From DATBGZ01 sp036557785 (GTDB taxonomy: Bacteria; Actinomycetota; Actinomycetes; Mycobacteriales; Micromonosporaceae): a DNA stretch of 64,000 nt. The stretch lies in the NCBI GenBank assembly GCA_036557785.1, contig DATBGZ010000012.1:74457-138456 (forward strand), read 5' to 3'. The translations under genes and the position numbers were made by a program. The stretch's first letter is position 1; the number at the start of each line of letters is the position of its first letter. The notes under the pieces are model-generated. The model ran no database searches. It worked only from the letters and a program-made list of their open reading frames with translations, and was not told the origin of the DNA. Below, piece by piece: positions 1 to 8,991 of the stretch.

Positions 1-1
1 C

Positions 2-463
2 GTCGCCGCTCCGCGCTACCACGGCCGGCACATCCTCAACCGCCACCCCGATGGTCTGGAGAAGTGCATCGGCTGTGAGTTGTGCGCCTGGGCCTGCCCG
101 GCCGACGCGATCTATGTCGAGGGTGCGGACAACACCGAGGACGCGCGCTACTCGCCCGGTGAGCGGTACGCGGCCACGTACCAGATCAACTACGCGCGCT
201 GCATCTTCTGTGGGCTCTGCATCGAGGCCTGCCCGACCCGGTCGTTGACGATGAGCAACGAGTACGAACTCGCCCGGGACAACCGGCAGGACCTCATCTT
301 CACGAAGGAGCAGTTGCTCGCACCGATCCTGCCGGGCATGCAGCGCCCGCCGCACCCGATGTGGCTGGGCGAGTCCGACAAGGACTACTACCTCAGCGCC
401 CTGGAGAGCCCCGGCACCTCCGCGGGAGCCGAGCACGCGCCGAGCTCGGGAGGCAAGGCATGA
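2..463 (+). CDS. nuoI: NADH-quinone oxidoreductase subunit I (5' partial)
   Basis: The 3' part of the 8Fe ferredoxin-like subunit of complex I, which carries clusters N6a and N6b and passes electrons from NADH towards the quinone site on the cytoplasmic side. The frame is open from base 2, so the start lies outside the window. Both four-cysteine cluster motifs are visible: CIGCELCAWACP near base 67 and CIFCGLCIEACP near base 200. The C-terminus is a loose hydrophilic tail, as is common in actinobacterial NuoI. It overlaps nuoJ by four bases (ATGA at 460-463), so the two are translationally coupled in the nuo operon. Identification is firm; only the N-terminus is missing. Confidence 0.95.
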   Translation, partial: VAAPRYHGRHILNRHPDGLEKCIGCELCAWACPADAIYVEGADNTEDARYSPGERYAATYQINYARCIFCGLCIEACPTRSLTMSNEYELARDNRQDLIFTKEQLLAPILPGMQRPPHPMWLGESDKDYYLSALESPGTSAGAEHAPSSGGKA

Positions 464-1221
464 CAACACTCGCGGTGGAGGCGATCTCCACGGGCGAGAC
501 GTGGATCTTCTGGATCCTCGGGCCGCTCGCCGTACTCGCGGCGCTCGGGATGGTGGTGGCACGCAACGCGGTGCACTCCGCGCTGTTCCTGGTGGTCGTC
601 ATGCTCACTCTGGGCGTCTTCTATGTCGTCCAGTCCGGGCCATTCATCGGGCTGGCACAGATCATCGTCTATACCGGCGCGATCATGATGCTCTTCCTGT
701 TCGTGCTCATGCTCGTCGGGCGCGATGCCACCGACTCACTGATCGAGGTGCTGCGGGGCCAGCGTGTGGCGGCCGTGCTGCTCGGCATCGGCTTCGCCGG
801 ACTGGTCGCCACGGCCTTCTACCGCGCGCTGCAGGGCCGCGCGGCCCAGGGGCTGGCGGCAGCGAACGCGGACGGCAACGTGCAGGGCCTTGCATCGATC
901 ATGTTCACCAGATACATCTTCGCCTTCGAGGTCACCTCGGCCCTGCTCATCACCGCGGCGACCGGGGCCCTGATGCTCGCCCACATCGAGCGGCGCAAGG
1001 ATCAGAAGGCTACCCAGCCGGACCGGATGCGGCTGCGGTTCGCCCCAGGCAGTTACCCCGGTCCCAAGGCCGGCCCGGGCGTGTACGCCACGTCCGACTC
1101 GGTCGCGACACCGGCCCGGCTCCCCGACGGCCGGCAGTCCGAGCGCAGTGTTCCGCAGATCCTGCCCAAGCGCGAGCTGACCGAGATCGAGGCCGCGCCC
1201 AAGGGAACCGACGGAAGGTAG
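460..1221 (+). CDS. nuoJ: NADH-quinone oxidoreductase subunit J
   Basis: Membrane subunit J of complex I, which contributes to the proton-pumping arm next to NuoA/K. The start is the ATG at 460, overlapping the nuoI stop. The 253-residue product has five hydrophobic helices in the first ~170 residues, including the family stretch VYTGAIMMLFLFVLML on transmembrane helix 3 with its Tyr. The last ~75 residues form a hydrophilic, Pro/Arg-rich tail that short proteobacterial NuoJ proteins lack but actinobacterial ones often carry. It is followed seven bases later by nuoK. Confidence 0.95.
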   Translation: MTTLAVEAISTGETWIFWILGPLAVLAALGMVVARNAVHSALFLVVVMLTLGVFYVVQSGPFIGLAQIIVYTGAIMMLFLFVLMLVGRDATDSLIEVLRGQRVAAVLLGIGFAGLVATAFYRALQGRAAQGLAAANADGNVQGLASIMFTRYIFAFEVTSALLITAATGALMLAHIERRKDQKATQPDRMRLRFAPGSYPGPKAGPGVYATSDSVATPARLPDGRQSERSVPQILPKRELTEIEAAPKGTDGR

Positions 1222-1228
1222 AGCGACC

Positions 1229-1528
1229 ATGCAGCCCGGTTACTACGTCGTGCTCGCGGCGGTCCTGTTCACGATCGGCGCCGTGGGTGTGCTGATCCGA
1301 CGCAACGCCATCGTGCTGTTCATGTGCATCGAACTGATGCTCAACGCCTCGAACCTGGCGCTGGTCACGTTCGGGCGGATGAACGGAACACTCGACGGCC
1401 AGATCATGGCGTTCTTCGTCATGGTGGTGGCCGCGGCCGAGGTCGTGGTCGGCCTCGCCATCATCATGTCGATCTTTCGTACCCGACGCTCCGCGAGCGT
1501 CGATGACGCGAACCTGCTGAAGTACTGA
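1229..1528 (+). CDS. nuoK: NADH-quinone oxidoreductase subunit K
   Basis: Small three-helix antiporter-like subunit of complex I (99 residues, the usual length; homologous to MrpC). The conserved membrane-embedded glutamates are visible in FMCIELMLNASN and in the AAAEVVVGLAI segment. The start is the ATG at 1229, just after a GGAAGGTAGAG ribosome-binding stretch overlapping the nuoJ stop. It lies between nuoJ and nuoL in the standard nuo order. Confidence 0.96.
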   Translation: MQPGYYVVLAAVLFTIGAVGVLIRRNAIVLFMCIELMLNASNLALVTFGRMNGTLDGQIMAFFVMVVAAAEVVVGLAIIMSIFRTRRSASVDDANLLKY

Positions 1529-1540
1529 GGACCCGTCGGT

Positions 1541-3415
1541 ATGAACTCCTTCTGGCTGCTCATCGCGATCCCGCTGGCAAGCGCGGCGGTCCTGCTGCTG
1601 CTCGGTCGCCGGGCGGACCGGTGGGGTCACTGGCTCGGGGTGCTCTCCGTCGGTGCCGCTTTCGTGCTCGGCGCGACGTACTTCTTCCAGTTGCGTAACC
1701 TGCCCGCGGATGGCCGCCGCGCCGAGCTGGACCTCTTCCCGTTCCTGCATGTCGGGTCGTTGCGGGTCGACTTCGGGCTGCTCTTCGACCCGCTGTCGGC
1801 GGTATTCGTGTTGCTCATCACCGGCGTGGGCTTCCTGATCCACCTCTACGCGGTCGGGTACATGGCGCACGACTCCGGGCGGCGCACGTTCTTCGGCTAC
1901 TTCAACCTGTTCATCGCCGCGATGCTGCTGCTGGTGCTCGGCAACAACTACGTGATGCTCTACTTCGGGTGGGAGGGCGTGGGGCTGGCCTCCTACCTGC
2001 TGATCGCCTTCTGGTACACCCGCAACAGCGCGGCGACCGCGGGCAAGAAGGCGTTCCTCATGAACCGTGTGGGCGACGCGGGCCTGGTCATCGCGATATT
2101 CATCATGTTCGCCACGCTCGGCACGACGGACTACACCGGCGTCGCACAGGGCGTCGCGCACCTGTCCACGGGAGTGACGCTGGCTCTGGGCCTGTTGCTG
2201 CTCATCGGCGCATGCGGCAAGTCGGGCCAGTTCCCGTTGCAGGCCTGGCTGCCCGACGCCATGGAGGGCCCGACGCCGGTCTCTGCCCTCATCCACGCCG
2301 CGACCATGGTCACCGCGGGGGTCTATCTCATCGCCCGGTCGAACCCTATCTTCAACGCCAACCCCACCTCGCAGGCCTTCGTGGTGGCGGTAGGCGCGAT
2401 CACGCTCGTGATGGGGGCGATCATCGGGTGCGCCAAGGACGACATCAAGCGCGTGCTCGCCTGGTCGACCGTCTCACAGATCGGATACATGTTCCTCGGC
2501 GTGGGGCTCGGCGGCGCCGCGTACGCGCTCGCGCTGATCCACCTGCTGGCCCACGGCTTCTTCAAGGCCGGGCTGTTCCTCGGCGCCGGCTCGGTCATGC
2601 ACGGCATGCGCGACCAGGTCGACATCCGGCGCTTCGGTGGCCTGTGGAAGTACATGAAGATCACGTGGGCGACCTTCGGCGTGGCCTGGCTCGCCATCAT
2701 CGGCCTGCCACCGCTGTCCGGCTTCTTCAGCAAGGAGCCCATCATCGCGGCGGCGTTCGCGCGACCCGGGTGGACCGGTTGGCTCTACGGCATCGCGGCC
2801 CTCGCCGGTGCCGGGCTCACCGCCTTCTACATGACCCGTCTGTTCGTGCTGACCTTCCACGGCCCACAACGCTGGACCGAGGACATCCAGCATCCGCACG
2901 AGTCGCCGCCGGTCATGACGATCCCGCTGATCCTGCTCGCGTTCGGGTCGGTGTTCGCCGGATGGCTGCTGAGCACCTCGGTGCCCGACTGGCTCACACC
3001 CGTCGTGGGCCAACACGCCGAGGAGACCGGGCACCTGAGCCGCATCGCGGTCACGCTGCTCTCGATCGGGGTGACCCTGCTCGGGCTGCTCGTGGCGTGG
3101 CTGTTGTTCCGGCGCGGCACCGAGCGGGTGGAGCAGCCCGCCCGGCCGCTCGTGCGGGCCGCCCGCCGCAACCTCTACGGCGACGCGTTCAACGAGACGG
3201 TCTTTGAGAAGCCCGGCACGTACCTGACCCGGGCCCTGGTCTACTTCGACAACAAGGGTCTGGACGGGTTGGTCAATGGGCTGGCCGCCATGGTTGGCGG
3301 TGGTTCGGGTCGGTTGCGCCGCGCCCAGACCGGCTTCGTGCGCTCGTACGCACTCTCCATGTTGGGCGGCGCGCTGCTCGTGGCCGTCGCGTTCCTCGTC
3401 GTCCGTCTCGGTTGA
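1541..3415 (+). CDS. nuoL: NADH-quinone oxidoreductase subunit L
   Basis: Largest antiporter-like proton-pumping subunit of complex I, at the distal end of the membrane arm (624 residues, full length). It shows the typical proton-antiporter sequences YFGWEGVGLASYLLI (with the key Glu) and LQAWLPDAMEGPTPVSALIH (with the conserved Lys upstream at CGKSGQFPLQ). The C-terminal part holds the hydrophilic stretch expected before the lateral helix. The start is the ATG at 1541, 12 bases after nuoK. Confidence 0.97.
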   Translation: MNSFWLLIAIPLASAAVLLLLGRRADRWGHWLGVLSVGAAFVLGATYFFQLRNLPADGRRAELDLFPFLHVGSLRVDFGLLFDPLSAVFVLLITGVGFLIHLYAVGYMAHDSGRRTFFGYFNLFIAAMLLLVLGNNYVMLYFGWEGVGLASYLLIAFWYTRNSAATAGKKAFLMNRVGDAGLVIAIFIMFATLGTTDYTGVAQGVAHLSTGVTLALGLLLLIGACGKSGQFPLQAWLPDAMEGPTPVSALIHAATMVTAGVYLIARSNPIFNANPTSQAFVVAVGAITLVMGAIIGCAKDDIKRVLAWSTVSQIGYMFLGVGLGGAAYALALIHLLAHGFFKAGLFLGAGSVMHGMRDQVDIRRFGGLWKYMKITWATFGVAWLAIIGLPPLSGFFSKEPIIAAAFARPGWTGWLYGIAALAGAGLTAFYMTRLFVLTFHGPQRWTEDIQHPHESPPVMTIPLILLAFGSVFAGWLLSTSVPDWLTPVVGQHAEETGHLSRIAVTLLSIGVTLLGLLVAWLLFRRGTERVEQPARPLVRAARRNLYGDAFNETVFEKPGTYLTRALVYFDNKGLDGLVNGLAAMVGGGSGRLRRAQTGFVRSYALSMLGGALLVAVAFLVVRLG

Positions 3416-3426
3416 GAAGAGCTGAC

Positions 3427-4995
3427 GTGACCAATACCTCGTTTCCGTACCTGAGCCTCATGACCGGGCTGCCGCTGCTGGGTGCCGTGGTCGTCGCCGT
3501 GTTTCCCCGGCCGCGCGGCCAGAGCGCACATCGCCGCGCGACGGGCCTGGCGAAGGTGGTAGCGCTGCTCTTCTCCCTCGCCGAGTTGGGGCTCGGCGTG
3601 GCGGCCTGGCTCGCCTTCCGCACCGGTGGCACGCGACTGCAGTTGCGCGAGTCGTACCCATGGATACCCACCTGGAACGTCCGGTTCACGTTCGCGGTGG
3701 ACGGCATCGCGCTCGTGATGATCGCCCTGATCGTCGTCTTCGTACCGCTGGTGATCATCTACTCCTGGCAGGAGACGGCCGTCGAGACGGGCCAGCCTTC
3801 GCGACGCTCAGCCAACTTCTACTTCGCCCTGTTGCTGGCACTCGAGGCGACCATGGTCGGCGTCTTCGCTGCCGCGGACGTGTTCCTCTTCTACGTCTTC
3901 TTCGAGGTCATGCTCGTGCCGATGTACTTCCTCATCGGCTCGTACGGCGGGGCACGGCGCCAGTACGCGGCGGTGAAGTTCTTCCTCTACTCGCTCGTCG
4001 GCGGCTTGTTCATGCTCGCCGCGGTGATCGCGCTCTGGGTGCTCGGCGGGCACACGTTCGACTGGGAGACGTTGACGAACGCGAACCTGTCGACGACCGC
4101 GGAACGCTGGCTGTTCCTGGGCTTCTTCATCGCGTTCGCCATCAAGGCGCCGTTCTTCCCGTTCCACACCTGGCTGCCCGACGCCGGCGGCACGGCTCCG
4201 GTGGGCGCGGCGGCGCTGCTCGTGGGCGTGCTCGACAAGGTCGGCACGTTCGGCATCCTGCGGTACTGCCTTCCGCTCTTCCCCCGGGCATCGGTCTACT
4301 TCGCACCGTTGGGCATCGCGCTCGCGCTGGTCGGCGTCATCTATGCGGCGCTGCTCGCGGTGGGGCAGAACGACCTCAAGCGGCTGGTCTCCTACACCTC
4401 GGTCGCGCACTTCGGGTTCATCGGCATCGGCATCTTCGCGTTCACCAGCCAGGCGGGCTCGGGCGCCGTGCTGTACATGGTCAACCACGGTCTCGCCACC
4501 GGGCTGCTCTTCCTCGTCGTGGGTATGCTGGTGACCCGCCGCGGCTCGGCCCTGGTGACGGACTTCGGGGGTGCCGGCAAGCTCGTACCGGTGCTGGGCG
4601 GGCTGCTGCTCTTCGCCGGCCTGGCCTCGCTGGCGATGCCGGGCACAGGCCCGTTCGCGAGCGAGTTCCTCGTGCTGATCGGCACCTTCTCGGTGAACCG
4701 CACCGTGGCGGTGGTGGCGACGCTCGGCATCATCCTGGCCGCCGCGTACGTGTTGTGGATGGTGCAGCGAACCACGCAGGGCCGACCGAACCCCGCGTTG
4801 TCGGAGGTAGCCGGGATGCGCCGGGACATCACGCTGCGGGAGTCCATTGTGGTCGCGCCGCTGGTGGCGCTGTTGGTGCTCTTCGGCTTCTACCCTAAGC
4901 CGTTGCTCGACGTGATCAATCCGGCGATCGCGGCGACCATGCAGGACGTCGGCAAGTCCGATCCGGCACCGTCGGTACAGGAGGCAGGCAGATGA
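3427..4995 (+). CDS. nuoM: NADH-quinone oxidoreductase subunit M
   Basis: Antiporter-like proton-pumping subunit M of complex I (522 residues from the chosen start). Family motifs are FYVFFEVMLVPMYFLIGSYG, with the conserved Glu, and AIKAPFFPFHTWLPDAGGTA, with the conserved Lys. I chose the GTG at 3427 because AGAAGAG lies five bases upstream. An in-frame TTG at 3412, overlapping the nuoL stop, would add five residues. The 3' end overlaps nuoN through ATGA. Confidence 0.95.
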   Translation: MTNTSFPYLSLMTGLPLLGAVVVAVFPRPRGQSAHRRATGLAKVVALLFSLAELGLGVAAWLAFRTGGTRLQLRESYPWIPTWNVRFTFAVDGIALVMIALIVVFVPLVIIYSWQETAVETGQPSRRSANFYFALLLALEATMVGVFAAADVFLFYVFFEVMLVPMYFLIGSYGGARRQYAAVKFFLYSLVGGLFMLAAVIALWVLGGHTFDWETLTNANLSTTAERWLFLGFFIAFAIKAPFFPFHTWLPDAGGTAPVGAAALLVGVLDKVGTFGILRYCLPLFPRASVYFAPLGIALALVGVIYAALLAVGQNDLKRLVSYTSVAHFGFIGIGIFAFTSQAGSGAVLYMVNHGLATGLLFLVVGMLVTRRGSALVTDFGGAGKLVPVLGGLLLFAGLASLAMPGTGPFASEFLVLIGTFSVNRTVAVVATLGIILAAAYVLWMVQRTTQGRPNPALSEVAGMRRDITLRESIVVAPLVALLVLFGFYPKPLLDVINPAIAATMQDVGKSDPAPSVQEAGR

Positions 4996-6554
4996 GAGCC
5001 GACGTGATGGCGATTGACATCACCATCCCGGCGCTGGACTACTTGGCGCTGGCGCCCCTGCTCATCATCTTCGGCGCGGCGTGCCTCGGGATCCTGGTGG
5101 AAGCCTTCGCGGCGCGCCGCAGCAGGCCGTTCCTCCAGTTCTGGCTGGCACTGATCGCGCTCGCCGCATCGCTGGTGGTGCTCGTGCGGGCCGCGAACAA
5201 CGCGCCGCGCACCTTCACCGCGGACGTGGCGATCGCGGTCGATGGCCCGACGCTGTTCCTGCAGGGCACGATCATCGTCCTCGGCATGGTCACCCTCCTG
5301 CTGCTCGGCGAGCGGCGCATCGAGCGCGGAGGCCCGTTCGTCGCCCGGGCGGCGATCCCGGTCGGCGGCGAACTCGACCGCCGGCAGGCACGGGAGTCGG
5401 GCGCCACCGAGGTCTTTCCGCTGACGCTGTTCGCGCTCGGCGGAATGATGCTCTTCGTCGCCGCCAACGACCTGCTCACGATGTTCGTGGCGCTCGAGGT
5501 CTTCTCGCTGCCGCTCTACGTGCTGTGCTCGCTGGCGCGTCGCCGGCGCCTGATCAGCCAGGAGGCGGCGCTCAAGTACTTCCTGCTGGGGGCGTTCGCC
5601 GCGGCGTTCTTCATCTTCGGCATGGCGCTGCTCTACGGCTTCGCCGGGACGGTCTCGCTCGGTGGCATCCACGCCGCCGCGCTCGGCTCTCAGGCGAGCC
5701 CCCTGCTGTTGTTCGCGGGGATCGCGCTGCTCGCGGTCGCGCTGCTGTTCAAGGTGGCGGCGGTGCCCTTCCACGTCTGGACGCCCGACGTCTACCAGGG
5801 CGCCCCGACCCCGATCACGGCGCTGATGGCGGCGTGCACCAAGACGGCCGCCTTCGGCGCGCTGCTGCGGGTGCTGTACGTGGCGCTGGACCGGGTGCGC
5901 TGGGACATCGAGCCCGTGCTCGGCACGGTGGCGATCCTGACGATGCTCATCGGGGCGGTGCTCGCGGTGACGCAGACCGATATCAAACGGCTGCTGGCGT
6001 ACTCCTCGATCGCGAACGCGGGCTACCTGCTGGTCGGTGTGCTCGCCTTCAGCCGCGACGGTCTGTCCTCGTCGCTGTTCTACCTGGCGGCCTACGGGTT
6101 CACCGTGATCGCGGCCTTCGCGGTCGTCTCGCTCGTGCGCGACGACGACGGAGAGGCGACGCATCTGAGCCGGTGGGCCGGCCTCGGCAAGCGGTCACCC
6201 GTGGTCGCGGGGCTGTTCACGTTCCTGCTGCTCGCCTTTGCCGGGATCCCGCTCACCAGCGGGTTCACGAGCAAGTTCGCCGTCTTCGGCGCTGCCTTCG
6301 GCGCGAACTCGGCGTGGCAGACCGCGACCGTGATCGCGGGCATCGTGACCAGCATGGTCCTCGCCTTCCCGTACCTGCGAGTCGTGGTCATGATGTGGTT
6401 GTCGGAACCGGCGGAGAATGCGCCGAGCGTCAGCGGTGCCGGGACCCTGACCTGGACCGCGGTGTGGGCCGGAGCGATCGCCACGTTCGTCCTCGGTGTC
6501 TACCCGTCGCCGGTGCTAGATCTCGCGCAGAACGCCGCTCAGTTCCTCCAGTAA
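4992..6554 (+). CDS. nuoN: NADH-quinone oxidoreductase subunit N
   Basis: Third antiporter-like proton-pumping subunit of complex I (520 residues). It has the N-subunit signatures FVALEVFSLPLYVLCSLAR and VAAVPFHVWTPDVYQGAPTP. Translation starts at the ATG at 4992, inside the nuoM stop (ATGA). An alternative ATG lies six codons downstream. This is the last nuo gene, followed by 127 bases without an obvious gene or hairpin. The operon is in the usual I-J-K-L-M-N order with no inserted genes. Confidence 0.96.
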   Translation: MRADVMAIDITIPALDYLALAPLLIIFGAACLGILVEAFAARRSRPFLQFWLALIALAASLVVLVRAANNAPRTFTADVAIAVDGPTLFLQGTIIVLGMVTLLLLGERRIERGGPFVARAAIPVGGELDRRQARESGATEVFPLTLFALGGMMLFVAANDLLTMFVALEVFSLPLYVLCSLARRRRLISQEAALKYFLLGAFAAAFFIFGMALLYGFAGTVSLGGIHAAALGSQASPLLLFAGIALLAVALLFKVAAVPFHVWTPDVYQGAPTPITALMAACTKTAAFGALLRVLYVALDRVRWDIEPVLGTVAILTMLIGAVLAVTQTDIKRLLAYSSIANAGYLLVGVLAFSRDGLSSSLFYLAAYGFTVIAAFAVVSLVRDDDGEATHLSRWAGLGKRSPVVAGLFTFLLLAFAGIPLTSGFTSKFAVFGAAFGANSAWQTATVIAGIVTSMVLAFPYLRVVVMMWLSEPAENAPSVSGAGTLTWTAVWAGAIATFVLGVYPSPVLDLAQNAAQFLQ

Positions 6555-6681
6555 CGCGCCTGGCGACGCTGCGTGACGAAACGCGCGTCGTGGCGGCGCG
6601 AGCGGTGAGATCGGTGGGTCAGGAAGAGCGGCCGGGCAGGGTGTGCGATGCCTGTTCGGGGGCGTATGTCATCGTGGGTGA

Positions 6682-7716
6682 GTGGTGAGGAAGCAGCCTG
6701 CGGGCGGGGCGGGCGGCGTCACGTTCGGTGACTCAGGGCTCTACGGTGACCCGCAGCTCGAAGGCTCGGTCAGGGCCGTCATCGAGCAGGTCGATGCGGC
6801 CCTGCGCGACTCGGTACGTTCGGCAGACCCAGTGCTCGCCGAGACCGCGTTGCATCTCTTCGACGCCGGCGGGAAACGTTTCCGGCCGCTGCTGACCGCC
6901 CTGGTCGCGCACTTCGGCGACGCCCGGGCGCCGGAGGTCGTCCTCGCCGGGGCCGTGGTGGAGCTGACCCACCTGGCGACGCTGTATCACGACGACGTCA
7001 TGGATGAGGCATCGCTTCGGCGCGGGGCTGCCTCCGCGAACGCCCGCTGGGGCAACTCGATCGCGATCCTCACCGGCGACTTCCTCTTCTCGCGCGCCGC
7101 CGAGCTGGCCTCCCGCCTCGGTACGCAGGCCGTCCGGATCCAGGCCGACACGTTCTCCCGGCTGGTGCACGGGCAGATCGCCGAGACGGTGGGGCCTCGC
7201 GGCACCGACCCCGTGGCGCATTACCTGAAGGTGATCGCCGACAAGACCGGATCGCTCATCGGTACGTCCGCCCGTTTCGGCGCCATGTTCGGCGGCCTTG
7301 CCCAGCCACTGGTCGAGGCGGCGAGCGCTTACGGCGAGACCATCGGGATCGCCTTCCAGCTCTCCGACGACCTGCTCGACATCGCCTCCCCCACCACCGA
7401 ATCCGGAAAGACACCCGGCACTGACCTGCGCGAGGGGGTGCCGACGCTGCCCGTGCTCTACGCGCTGGCCGACGACGCCACCGACGCCGGCTCGCTGCGA
7501 TTGCGCGAGATCCTGCGGGCCGGTCCCATCGCCGACGACGCACGGGTCGCGGAGGCGTTGGAGCTGCTGCGGGAATCGGCCGGACTCAAGCGTGCCCGCG
7601 AGACGGTCCGCGGTTACGCCGAGCGGGCCCGTGCCGGCCTGGCCGTGCTGCCAGATGTAGCGGCCCGCGACGCGCTGGAATCCCTCGCGGACGTCATCGC
7701 CGACCGTACGGCCTGA
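6682..7716 (+). CDS. Long-chain polyprenyl diphosphate synthase
   Basis: Trans-prenyltransferase that condenses isopentenyl units, most likely making the side chain of menaquinone, although the chain length cannot be read from sequence. Both Asp-rich motifs are present: first DDVMD (near residue 106) after the small-residue LATLYH, and second DDLLD (near residue 231). The GGKRFRPLL substrate-binding motif is near residue 64. Length (344) fits the heptaprenyl/decaprenyl (GrcC/HepT-like) group. The start may be GTG 6682 or the adjacent GTG 6685; neither has a strong ribosome-binding site. It lies on the same strand as the nuo operon, consistent with a respiratory quinone role. Confidence 0.9.
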   Translation: MVRKQPAGGAGGVTFGDSGLYGDPQLEGSVRAVIEQVDAALRDSVRSADPVLAETALHLFDAGGKRFRPLLTALVAHFGDARAPEVVLAGAVVELTHLATLYHDDVMDEASLRRGAASANARWGNSIAILTGDFLFSRAAELASRLGTQAVRIQADTFSRLVHGQIAETVGPRGTDPVAHYLKVIADKTGSLIGTSARFGAMFGGLAQPLVEAASAYGETIGIAFQLSDDLLDIASPTTESGKTPGTDLREGVPTLPVLYALADDATDAGSLRLREILRAGPIADDARVAEALELLRESAGLKRARETVRGYAERARAGLAVLPDVAARDALESLADVIADRTA

Positions 7717-7744
7717 CCAGCCGGGGCCGTCGAACGTACGGCAC

Positions 7745-8431
7745 CTAGGCCGGAGTCCACCATGCGATCGTCGTGTGGTCGTGGTCCTGCAGTTCGATGC
7801 GGTCGATCTGGGCCGGCGTGAAGTGGGTGACCCCGGTGATCTTCACCTCGCTGTCCGGGCGCGCGACCCAACTCCCGATCGCCTCCGCCTCGGACTGGTC
7901 CCGCGGATACACCACGAGCCACAGGTCCCACTGCGCCGGCGACTGTCCATGGTAGAGACACCGGACGTCGACGACGGTTCCCTTGGCGTCGGGCCGGATC
8001 CCGATCTCGGCCTCGACCGGGAGATAGCCGGAGGGCGTGATCATCGCGCTGTACGAGATGTCCTCGCTCGGACTCGCCACCGGTGTGCTGGGGCGCATGA
8101 TCAGCCGCGTGCCCAGGCCGACGGTGCCCGCGAGCGCGAGCGCGACCAGGCACGCGGCGGCCGTCGTGAGCAACTGGCGGCGCCGCTGCGCAGTGCGTCG
8201 GACGCGCGCCGTCGAGAGCACGCGAGGCAACAGCTCCGGCGGTGCCGTCACGGCGGGGCGCACGGCGTCAGCGTCGAGCCGCCCGAGCAGGCCGGGGATC
8301 ACCGCGAGTTGGGCGACGGAGTGTTGGCAGGACGGACACTGTGCGAGATGGCGCTCGAACTCGGCCCGCTCGGCCGGGGCGAGGGCACCCAGGACGTACG
8401 CGCCGTCGTTGACAGCGAACGGGCAGCTCAT
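7745..8431 (-). CDS. Zinc-binding anti-sigma factor (ZAS family), membrane-bound
   Basis: Cognate anti-sigma factor of the ECF sigma factor encoded just upstream. The N-terminal domain has the zinc motif H28-x3-C32-x2-C35. One hydrophobic transmembrane helix spans about residues 88-111. The remaining ~117 residues form an extracytoplasmic domain resembling the RskA/DUF anti-sigma-K C-terminal fold (residues containing WDLWLVVYPRD). The ATG overlaps the sigma gene stop (ATGA, 8428-8431), so the two are coupled. The signal sensed is unknown; ZAS proteins often respond to redox or envelope stress. The 3' end faces the prenyl synthase 28 bases away. Confidence 0.85.
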   Translation of the reverse strand: MSCPFAVNDGAYVLGALAPAERAEFERHLAQCPSCQHSVAQLAVIPGLLGRLDADAVRPAVTAPPELLPRVLSTARVRRTAQRRRQLLTTAAACLVALALAGTVGLGTRLIMRPSTPVASPSEDISYSAMITPSGYLPVEAEIGIRPDAKGTVVDVRCLYHGQSPAQWDLWLVVYPRDQSEAEAIGSWVARPDSEVKITGVTHFTPAQIDRIELQDHDHTTIAWWTPA

Positions 8432-8940
8432 CGGGTCACCCCCATCTCCTCCAGTACCAACCGCAGAGCCCGGACCGCGTAATGCGTGCGGGACTTGACC
8501 GTGCCCGCCGGGATACCGAGCGCCTCAGCGGCCTCCGCCACCGAGCGCCCCCGGTAGAAGCACTCCACCAGCACCTCCCGGTGTGGCGGCGAGAGCCGTT
8601 CCAGGGCCTCGGCGATCGTCCATGCCTCGACGGCCCGGTCGGCCTCGTTGAGCTCCGTGCGAGGTTCGGGCAACGCGTCGGTGAACACCTCGCCCACGCG
8701 AGCCTCCCGGCGTCGCCACGCATCGATCGCCAGCCGGCGCGCGGTGGTGAACAGCCACGCTCGCGTCGACCCTCGCTCCGGGTCCAACGACTCGGGATGC
8801 CGCCAGGCCCGCAACAGCGTCTCCTGAACGAGATCCTCGGCCCGCTGGCGGTCTCCGTCGCACAGACGCAACGCATGGGCGAACAGCGCGTCGCCATGCT
8901 CGGCGTGCAGCGCCCGGATGAGGTCCTCGTCAGTGGTCAC
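8428..8940 (-). CDS. ECF-type RNA polymerase sigma factor
   Basis: A 170-residue group 4 sigma factor with region 2 (AEDLVQETLLRAWRHP, near residues 35-50) and region 4 with its helix-turn-helix (GRSVAEAAEALGIPAGTVKS). It resembles the SigK/SigL group of actinobacteria, but I would not assign an orthologue. It directs transcription of its own regulon and is probably held at the membrane by the anti-sigma factor translated from the overlapping downstream ATG. No self-promoter was confidently seen in the 51 bases before the gene. Confidence 0.9.
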   Translation of the reverse strand: MTTDEDLIRALHAEHGDALFAHALRLCDGDRQRAEDLVQETLLRAWRHPESLDPERGSTRAWLFTTARRLAIDAWRRREARVGEVFTDALPEPRTELNEADRAVEAWTIAEALERLSPPHREVLVECFYRGRSVAEAAEALGIPAGTVKSRTHYAVRALRLVLEEMGVTR

Positions 8941-8991
8941 GGCTGGGGTCCGCGGTCACGCCGCTGTCCACGCGGCGAGTCGGTCGGTGGT

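Noticed and set aside
1010..2296. Long minus-strand open frame (428 codons) opposite nuoJ-nuoL
   Set aside because: It is the anti-sense shadow of nuo genes, very rich in Arg/Gln/Glu/His, with no known domain. High GC makes such frames common.
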